From Monodelphis domestica (Eukaryota; Chordata; Mammalia; Didelphimorphia; Didelphidae): DNA of 64,000 nucleotides. Location: assembly GCF_027887165.1 (NCBI RefSeq), contig NC_077232.1, forward strand, positions 4,791,895-4,855,894, read 5' to 3'. Of the stretch, positions 30,201 through 40,900 are shown piece by piece (positions within the stretch are counted from its first letter, which is position 1; each line of letters starts with the position of its first letter). A program made the translations under genes and the position numbers. Under the pieces are notes generated by a model. It saw only the letters and a program-made list of their open reading frames with translations, was not told the DNA's origin and did not search any database.

Positions 30201-33200
30201 GACTTTGATGGGCAAGATAGAAATCAGAGATGATCAGCAAAGGGAAGGCATTGGCCTCACAGGGGATCAAGATGGACTTCTTCTAGAGGGGGTGAGATTT
30301 GATCAGAACTTGAGAAGGTGAGGGGGAAGAACATTCCAGAACTGTATGTAACTGGGGGATGAGACAATGGCATCTTTAGCCTCACTGACCTTTGGTTTCC
30401 TTGGTAATTCTATGTATTTTATTTTACACATTTGAAATATTAAAAGGACCAGTATGGCCCAAGAAGTCTATAGCACAGGGCAACTAGGTGGCATGGTAGC
30501 TAGAAGAGCTGTGTGACCCTGGGCAAGTTACTTAACCCCATTTGCCTAGACCTTGCCCATCTGTCTTAGAATTGTTACTAAGACAGAAGGCAAAGAGTTT
30601 TAAAGGTTTTAAAGGAAAAAGAAAACATCTATAACACAAGAAAGATTAGGAAGCTCTGGTCTAAACCCACACCCTCCTTTTATTGATGAGCAGGTGACTT
30701 AGCTTAGGCCCTGTGGCTTCCTGATGACTGACTTTGGGTCAGAGGCCTTAGGGCTTAACCCACTCACTGCTTTCATCCCCCAAGGAGGAGGAGCTGTTGC
30801 CTTCAGTCCAATAGATTGTCTAAATGGCTGTTTTTCATTCTGAACAACAAATCTTCAGCTGTAAATTTCTTGAGAATAATGAAGAAAGTTCTTTTATCAC
30901 AAGATAATTTTTCTTTATTTCAACAAAGTCTGGGCTCTCACTCAGGTTTCTGAGTCTTCAATTCATCCTTCCAGCTAGTCTAAGCATCTCCCTCCCAATC
31001 ACTAACTACCCTGTCTACCTGGTTGATTTGTGGCTGGGGTTCATTTACAAAAATGTTATATTCCAGCTACTGATGATTACTCAAGTTTCCACTAAAATGA
31101 TGAGTGGGAGGAAGGAGGGATAAGCCTCTGTAAAGCTCCCTCTGTGTGCAATTGTAAAGGGTGAAATTATGGTTGAGACTGAAAAAAATCTAAATTTAAG
31201 TGGTTGCTAAGAGAAATCCCAAATAATAAAATACCCAAGTCAGCTGCCAAATTTTATGATGATTTAATTGATATAATAGAGAAGATTTTAAGAAGAAGGA
31301 GGAAGGAAGGGACTAGTACCGGGTAGGAAGATAGGAGATCTAGAAAGTAAGATTTTGAGTGTGAAGGAGAAAAGAATCAGCCTGACCTCCAAAGAGGCTT
31401 AGCTAAGATGCCCAAACCTGAAATCAGCTCCAGGGCAAAACTCGCCACCCAACACTCCAAGATGTCCTAACGCTTAGCACGCTGCCAGCCAGAGGCATCT
31501 CTCCAGGAAAACTGCCTTATATGGACGTTTTTACATCACTTTTCTGCGTCTCATCTGTACCAATGAGGACTTAGCTTGACTTGGGACAGCCCAGAGGTCT
31601 GTCCTTTTTTTTGCACATGTCTGTTGAAGGCTCTCTCCTCAGATAATTAAATTTTAAGTTTGATGTAGACCTTTCAAAATCTTGTTAAACTGAGTAGGGT
31701 GGAGAATGTGGAGTTTCTAAGACCTGATTCTTTTATTCCAAGTATCTCCATTGTTATTGATCAGGAAATAGTTAAATTAGATCTTCTAAAGAATGGTCTA
31801 ATTAGGGTGGAATAGTTTTAAAATTCACACCATGCCCTTTATACCAACATTATCTCATTGGATCACCAGACAACCCTTACAGGAAGCTGCTATGATTATC
31901 CCCATTTTACAATTGAAAAACCTGAGGTAGATGGAGTGAACTTATTTGCCCAGGCTCCCAGAACTAGTATGGTTCTGAGACTGGATTTGAATTCAGAGTC
32001 TCCTGACTCCAGACCCAAGGCTGTATGCATGATATCCCCTAGTTGCCCTATGATGCCAGTGCAGTAGAAGTGTATGAGGGCTGGGGGAGACCATTCCCAT
32101 GGGCTAAGATTGATTATGTTAGACCAGTATCATAACTGATAAAATGATCTAGATCTTCATGGTTGTCCATCAAAAACCAGAGACAACCTTTATTTGGGTC
32201 AGGCAGTCCAATAAATAGACTTTTAAGAGATCATTATTCAGCCTTGGCCATCTGAAGACATCTTTAATTAATGAAGGCTAATTAAGAGATGGCCCATCCA
32301 TCGGGCCCTCAGCCCTTCCCTGAACTGACAGGTGGTTATTCCTGTCCACAGGAGGACCCGTTGCATCCTTCACTTATTAACTGTCAGTGAGGATCAGCTA
32401 ATTGGGTTGTTTGTTCCCTAAGGCAAGGGAGATTTAGAAACAGCTCTCCCAGCTAGGACCTTAGGGCCCTGTTGCTAAGATTAAAAGAGCTGTGTTCTAT
32501 CTAATTTAATGAGAGAAAAAACCAAATTTGAACTTACCTCTACAGCTGATCAGAATAAGCTACTAAAAGCGGACTTAGGGATAGTCACAATAAAGAAAAA
32601 GTTTAGGAAAGTTAAGATTGAGGGTATTTCGTCACAACCGATGTGGTCAACCAAATAAATGTTAAAATTAATTGTGGTTGAGACTGAAATATATTAATGA
32701 GGTGGTTGCCTCATTATGAGATGGGATTTCTAAATCCCAAAATAAATTATTAAAGTAAATGGAATTTATAGTAGTTTATTTACAATAGAGGGAAGATATT
32801 AAGGAAGAGAGAAAAGGGGGAGAGAGATAGAGCTCTGGCTTCCTCTGATACCAGTTAGAATTTCTAAGCCCCAGCCAGGGGAAAAATTTCTCAAGACTAT
32901 AGACCTTTCTCCAAGGTTTACCTCTGAGAAAAGACAGGGTCACTAAGTCAGCCTTTCACTCACTAATAGTGACCCATCTAAAATGGAAAAGCAGTCTGAG
33001 GTCTGTGCGAGTTCCTCCAGGCATCCAGTTCCTCCAGTCCAACCCCAAGTCAGAGATCCTCCATCCAACTCAAATCTCAAATGGAATATCTTCTTTTGGC
33101 CTCTGATCCTCTTTTAAAAGATTTTTTTCTCTTGTATCACCTCCCCTAAATTTCAGGTCACAGCAGATGCTTTTCTCCAGGACTGCCCATTCTTTAGTTC

Positions 33201-36200
33201 ACACCTTCTTTGGTTAGATTATACCTTTTGGGTTACTTAACATTTTTTTTTAGTTAGTTCACCTTTTGTAGTAAGTTAACACCTTTTTGTAGTTAAAATG
33301 AGTCGATCTACTTAGAATTCTGAATTATCACCTTTTGGGGATTAAAAATCTAAAAATAGATTGTGGATTACAATTCAATCTTCCCAGTAAAGAAAGAGCT
33401 GAGTACCTTCATTGTTACAATCAGGAATCGGGGAGAGCTAAATCGAATCTTCACATAACCAATCCTGTTAGAAAGGAAGACATTTTTTGCAATTGCCAAG
33501 GACAAAAAAAAATGCAAAAAGTAGCAGACTAGATTGTGTCTCTGACCCAGATCCCAGACAGAGGGATAACCATAATTCTCCCTAAAATGAAGGAATTAAT
33601 ACAGTATATGAAAAATAAATTCTGACATATTTTAGAGGAATTTGTATGAAATAACCAGACACCCAGTACTTTGGCCCTTGTCTACCTTTTTTGGAAAAAA
33701 GGACCTCTGTGTGGCATTGTGCCTGGAGCCAAGAATACTTCAGTTCAAATCCAGCCTTAGACATATACTACCTCTGTGACCCTAGGTGAGCCATCTAACA
33801 AACCTGTTTACCTCAGTTTCCTCATCTATAAAATGATCTGGAAAAGGAAATGTCAAACCACTCCAGTATCTCTCTCAAGAAAACCCCAAATGGAGTCACA
33901 GAGTTGAGCACAACTGAAAAACAACTCATCGACAACAAACTCCTCACTTGGGGTAGCTAGGTGGCTCAGTGAGAGATCCTGGATTCAAATCTGGATGCAG
34001 ACACTTCTAGCTCTATGACCCTGAGCAAATCACAACTCCCAACATCTAACCCTGAGAACCAATATCTAAGACTGAAAGTGAGGGCTTTGGAGTTTTTTTA
34101 GTGCTGCTGATTAGCATCATTATTGTCATTATCAAAAGCCTTGACTTAAACCCTGCTGTGCTCCACAATGCCCAGGATAGGACTGAGGCTCCGTGCCTGT
34201 GTTTGTTCATTGTTTCAGAAGTTCTCAGGCGAGTGAATGAGCTGATTGCCACTGGGCAGTATGGCCGGCTCTTCGCTGTGGTCCATTTTGCCAGTCGACA
34301 GTGGAAGGTGACCAATGGGGACCTGATCCTGATCGAGAACACTTTGGATGCCAAATGTGGAGAAAGAATTCGAATGGAGAAGGTGAGGTTGTGAGAAAGC
34401 ACTCAGTTGAGGCAGGGCCTGGTTTCTTCCCCATGCAGGATGCTGTTTTACTCAACGGGCATCCCCACAGCCTCTTGGCCAGGAGATTTCTTCCAGGCTT
34501 TGGGGTCAGGACCATCTGTCCTTCCAGGGGTCCTGGTCTCCTTCCACCCACCCCATCTGTGTCCCCTCTGGGACTTGTGATGTCTTTAGGGGGCTGCTCT
34601 GGTCTTCCTCATGTGAAAGCTAGCCCGTGCCCCGCCCCCCGCCCCCCCCTTAGCAAGTTCAAGTGTCACAGGGTCTCAGCAGCAGAAGGAAACACAGACG
34701 CCCACTACTGTAGGGTCCGAGAAATCCCCCCAAGAATGGAGACACAGAGACAATGCAAGTAGGCAAAGGAACACCTTTATTACTAGTGTGCTAGGGCTGC
34801 TCCAAAAGAGGAACCGCGTCCAGCTCAGCTAGGGGAACACCTTATATAGCATAGGAGACTCGAATGAAGTGTGAGTGTTGGGTGCAGGATATTTCAGTTA
34901 GCCATTTGTAGCTGGCTGAGCTGAGAGTTTTACAATGCAGGGAATGTCTGCTTAGCTGCTGGAACGGTCATGCTGACTTGGGCTAGAGTTTACCCCTGAC
35001 CCCCCAGAGGGAGGTTGTTTTGGCCTCCTTCACTACAAAGACCTGGAAGAGTGGGAGCCACAGATGCCCATCACCTTTGGCAGCAGCCCATTTCCCTTTT
35101 GATCTCACTGAGTCCTGCCTCCCTTTAATGTCATTTCCACTGATAAAATCCCATCAGGTCCTGGTGCTAAAGCATCTAATGGGGCCCAGGGTGTCCCCTT
35201 GAGTTTTCTCTCAACCATGGGTCCCTGTTCCTTCTATTTGCCCTCCCCTGGCATAATCTCATGACTCTTATGAAGATGGGATTTGGCTCTCCCCTGATTG
35301 TAACAATGAAGATACTTAGCTCTTCCTTGATTGTGAAGATTAAATTGTAACTCCTGCCTATTTTTAGATTTTTAAACCCCAAAGTGTAAACCTAATAGTT
35401 AAAGTAGATCTACCCATTTTAACCACAAAAAGTTATGAACTACAAAAAGGTGCGGAACTACGAACACTTTGGGGCTTTGCCCATTCTTTTCTGAGAGAAT
35501 AAGAGAGACTTGGTGGGAACTTTCCTAAAATCAGAGGGAGCCTCACTCCCAATCTGCCTATCTCTCCCCAATATCTGCCCAGCTTTTCCCAAGTCTATTG
35601 GGTTCTTCGATGTAAATGCCCTCTAGGTGCTATAAAATAGTCATTGTTTCCATCCCATCCTCCCCACCCCCAAGTCTTTTCTAAGCCAGACACCCCCATT
35701 CTAGAACAAAGGTTGCCCTGCTCTGCCCCTTTCCACCCAGCACCATGATAGAACTCTGTCATCACCATGTGCAACTCAGCAATCTTCCAGGAACCAAAAT
35801 CAAACTCACTGCCCTCTTGTTTGCAGATTCTTGCTTCCTGATTTTGAGAAAGGAGGGATACATCTTTCCTTTCCTCAGTAGTCTCATCTGCCTCTTCTTT
35901 CAGGACCCAAGAATGGGGTTCATTTGGGCCTGGGGACTCAGATTCAATCATGGTCAACTAGGGGTTCTCATACTCCTCCCCAATTTATCTTGGATATCAA
36001 TCTCCAATTAGCCATTTTTGTTCTCTTTTCTAGCCCAAAGATCATTCTCCTTGCAAAAAAGACCTAAGTAAAATTGAAATTAAGCTGCTCCACCTTCTCT
36101 TCATTGGCCACAATCATCCCCTCCACTCCAGGCTGCTTGTGGTGCCTTTCCTTTTGGAGTTGCCCTATTTTCCCAAACTTAACTTTAAGAAAGCCCTTGT

Positions 36201-37929
36201 AGTTGTCCTTGGCTTTCCTCATTTAGCTTCCATTTATTCTGGGTTTTAGCATTCCTGATTAGAAAACCAGGCCTCCATATTTTTATGCTCATCCCCTGGT
36301 GGCTATCCCTGTCAGTCTTCACAATATATCCCTTTAAAGTCTAGCTTAGGTAGTGAATGCCCAGTATACTCCTAGATGGCTTCCTCATAACAACTTCTTT
36401 TTCCCCAAAGAACTTCCCTTTCCTGAGCTTTCCTGTTTCTGGCCAGAGCACCATCATCACCCTTCCAGGTGTCCCTGTTTATACTTCGGTGGCCTCTCTG
36501 AGGCCTCAGTCTCCCTCAGCTCACATGTCCAGCCAAATGCCAAGTCTTGTTATTTCAAACTCCCCATCTCTCATGCCCACATGCACCTGCTTCTCTCCAA
36601 TCACATGCCTTTTCCTGGGGCAGGCCTTCCTCACCCCTCCCTTCGACTACTGCAAGAGAGCATCCTGGCAGCTCTCTGCCCCGATGCAACCTCCATCCAG
36701 GAGCCAGAGTATTTCCTGGTGCCCTGCCCAGTAAACACCAAGGCTCCCTATCGCCTCTGCCTGTTTGACACTTCAAACCTTCACAGCCTGGCCTGAGGGC
36801 CATTACTCTCCTTCATATCCTTTGGGCCAGTCAGAGGAGCTCTGGGGAGGGCATTGATTCTCCTCAGCAGGATTTCTTGTTTATCTTCAAGTTCTTTCTG
36901 GAGAGTTGCTTGTCCTTCTGAGGGTGATGTTCCCTAGAGAGTCTAAAGCTACAGGATCCTCCTCTTTCCTCTGAACCATTTGAAACCTGCTTGTCGACTA
37001 TGACTGGCTTTCCTCCTCCTTGATCACTTCTACTCAGGACTCCCAGCAAATGGGCTTGTCAGAGTGAGACCACAACCTTTGGAGGCTGTAATAATGGTCA
37101 TTCAGACAAGTCAAGATGTGTGTGGCTGGCATGCTGACAACATGCCCGGAGGGAGACCTTTTCCCAGACTCCTCCCTTGCTGCTCCAGTGCCATCTTTGC
37201 TTCTGGGACTGCCTCCCCTAAGTCTCGTCAATGCCTGCACTTCCACGAGAGAAGAGTCTCTTTGCTTTTTACCTGTTCTGTCCTTGTTGAAGGTGGTCAG
37301 CACTTCAGAGCCATAATCTGGGGGACTTCTCGCCCCTTCTCAGTGCTAGCTGGGAGGTCATCTTTGTCCTCTAGGGACAGTCACACCTTCTGCACCCAGC
37401 CACAGCTGCATCAGTGCCCCTGGGAGTGAGTGTGCTCTCACAGCGCTGAATTTCCTGATTCACCTGTTCCTTTGAGAAAATCTTTTCTTCCTTTGTTCTC
37501 AAAGAGTTTCAAGTCATTTGAACCAGACAGAAGAGTAAAACTCTTCTTGTTCTTGTTGAGTCATTTCAGTCGTGTTTGACTTCATGACCCCATTTGGGGC
37601 TGTCCTGGCAGATACTGGACCGGTGGCCATTTCCTTTCTCTTCCCCCCACCCCCACCCCCAGTGCTTCTCTCTTAGAGTCAGTTCTAAGACAGAACAGTG
37701 GCTTGAGCTAGGTAATTGGGGTGAAGTGACTTGCCTAGGTTCACACAGCCAGGAAGTGCCTGAGGCTAGTCTGAACTCAGGAAGATGAGTCTTCCTGACT
37801 TCCGGCCCAGGGCTCTATCCACTGCACCACCTAGCTTACAGTAGCACTGTTCCTTGCATTACAAGGCTGTTTTCATTTGTTTCCATAATTCTGTGTGTGT
37901 GCGCGTGCGTGCGTGTGTGTGTGTGTGCG

Positions 37930-37974
<45 letters not shown>

Positions 37975-40900
37975 GGATTTTAGAACAACTTGTTTCCATT
38001 ATGGCCAGGTGCTCCAGGACACAAGATTTCGTAGTTATAAAAATGAACAGACCCTCCAATTGGTCAGTGGTCTCTTTGATGGGATCACAGCTCATTAGTT
38101 TGTCCGGGTTGCCCCATGGGCCAGGAGGCCTTCCTTCTCATTCTTCCCACCTTGCAAAGGTACTGGGGAAGCCCTCTGTCTACCTGCCATCCCTCTTGGC
38201 ACAGCCAGCCTGTCTTCTCTTCTTGGCATCCAGTTCCATGATTTCTATGGATGGATTGGAGCTACTTTGCTGTAAATCTTTTCCATTTTTCTTCTTTGCA
38301 ATCTTCCTCTGTTTTCATTCTTAAACCCCTTAAGATCCCTTCCTTGATTTAGCTGGATACAGTTTATCACTCTTTAAATTGGTTTAATCCTCCCCTGCTT
38401 TTCTCTGGTGAGCCACTAGGTGGCGCTGCAGTGGCTAGAGCACTGGGCTTGGAGTCGGGAAGACTGTTCAAATGTGACCTCACACACTTGCTAGATGGTC
38501 AACTCTGGGCCAGCCACTTCACCATTTGCCTCCGTTTCCTCATCTGTAAAGTGAGCTGGAGAAGGAAATGGCAAACCAGACCAGGAGCTTTGCCAAGAAA
38601 CCCCAAGTGGGGCCCTGAAGAGTCAGCCACAACTAAAACCGCCAAACACAAACAGTCCGCTTCATCAGATGATACCGCACATAATCCTTCTTCATGAGAT
38701 TTTTCCAGGCACGTTTCTCTTCTCTGTGTTTCTTTTTCAAAGAAAACCCAGGCGGACCACAAAATTCATTGAAAGGCAACTCCAGCAAAGTAGCCAGATG
38801 TAGAATAAGCCCATGTAAATCACCCGCCTTTCCACATAATGCCAGCGGAATCCAGCACGAAAGGCTAGAAAGAGGCATTCTGTTTAAATTAACTACATAA
38901 GGAGACATCCAAATAAGCAGAGAGGTATTCACTGCTTCTCGTGGGCTCGTGCTGGTATATAAAAATGGCAGTACCGCCTCAATTCGTTTACTTTCGTATC
39001 ATCCCTATCACTCTACCAAAGGATTGCTCTTGAGAGTTTGAAAACCATAACAGAATTCTCCTAGAGGAGCGAAAGGGCGTGGTTCTCTAGGGGAATCATG
39101 AAAGAAAATGGAAGGAAGATAGCCTGGCTATCCCAGTATCACAGATGGAGTCACCCAAACTGTTTGGTACTGGTTAAAAAACAGGACCATCAGGAACAGA
39201 TTCCAAAGCACACACCAGGCAGAAGTTGACAGACGGCCGCGTGTCTGATAAACCCAGACTTGTGCCTTGTGGGGTAACAACCTGAGCTTTGGCCAGCTCT
39301 GCTGGAGAAACTGCGAAGTTGTGGCAGAAAGGAGGTGTAGGCCAGGACACTGTACCATGTTAGCATGATCAGAACAGCTGGTTCTGAGACCCATATATTA
39401 AACGAAGAACCTGGGAAGAAAGCACCTTCAGCTACTCTGGATTTGGGGAGTGGGGACGACTGAAGAGGGGCTGGGGAGGGCACCAAAGATCGGATGGGCA
39501 ACTTTCATGACAGAAAATTGATGGGTCTGCTGCACACACAACATTAATGTAGTTATAATTAGAAGGGAAACAGTTGAGGGGTCAGAAGGGGTTTGCAACG
39601 AATTTCTGATAAAGGTCTCACTGCCAAGACATTGATTCAAAAATATAAGAATAATAGCCGTTCCCCCTAATAAGATAAATGGTCCAAGAATATGAAATGT
39701 CTGTTTTCAGAGGAAGAAACTCGAGCAATCAAAAACCATGCTTCAAATCCCTATTGACCAGAGAAATGCAAATTAAAGCAACTTTTTTTTTTTAGCCCAG
39801 ATTTTTCCATTTTAGAATCGATATTAAGTATTAGTTCCAAGGCAGAAGAGTGGTAAGAGCTAGGCAGTGGGGGTAAGTGACTTGTCCAGGGTCACACAGG
39901 TCAGAAGGGTCTGAAGTCAAATTTGAACTCAGAACCTTCCTTCTCTAAGCTAACTCTCAATCCACTGTGCTCTAGCTGTCCCCAAATTAAAGCAACTTTG
40001 AGATTCAGCTTCACACCTCTCAGATTGACAGAAGTGATAAAAAAAGAGAATGATAGTTGTTGGAGGGGCTTTGGGAAAACAAGCCCATTTGTGCATTGTG
40101 GTACCGTGAATAGGTACAGGCTTTCTGGAAATGCCTAGAATGTTGTCACTCCCCAGCTTTGCCTCCTGACATCCTTCCAGGGTGCAAGAACATTCCACCT
40201 TCTGCAGGAAGCCTTTGGTCATCCTCTTTTAATCCAGTGCCTTCCCTCTGCTAGTGTCTCCAATGGATCTTGACTCTGTAGCTGTTTTCAGGAACTGCTT
40301 CTGCCTTTCATTGTATCCCCTAAGTTTTGCACAGTATCTGGCACATAGAAGGCATTTAATAAGCGCTTATTATTAACTTGCCTATTCACCTTTTGACTCA
40401 GTGCTACTCCTCCACACACAGGCATGTGCCCATAATGCATATGTGCCTCCTTTGTAGCGTTCCTTGGGGCTCATCATCCAGCACTTCCCAGTTCTTTGCT
40501 CATGAAGGGGCCAGTGCCATCGCAGGACAGAGTTCTGTGACCTTGCTGGCCTCGGGAAAATCTTTTCTCTTTCTCAAACTACATCCCACTGTTGCACTGA
40601 AAGCCGAAATGACCAGCGTGCATTTGGGCTTGATTTGGTTGTTAAAATGAGGAGAAGCTCCTTTTAAAAAGTTAGGTCTGAATCTAGGCCTTTGACCAAG
40701 ACTCCGATTGGCGTGCGAGTTCCAATTCCTCCCTGAAGGGGTGGGTCTCTGGGACAGGTTTTCCTGGGCTTGCCCAGCCCCCTTATTAAGTTCGTTGCCC
40801 CTCCACCATTTGCTGCAATGCAGACCTTTGGAGAAGATCGCTGTCTGTCTCACACCATCAGGGCATGAAAAAGTGCATTTTTTACTATAAAAGGACAGAG

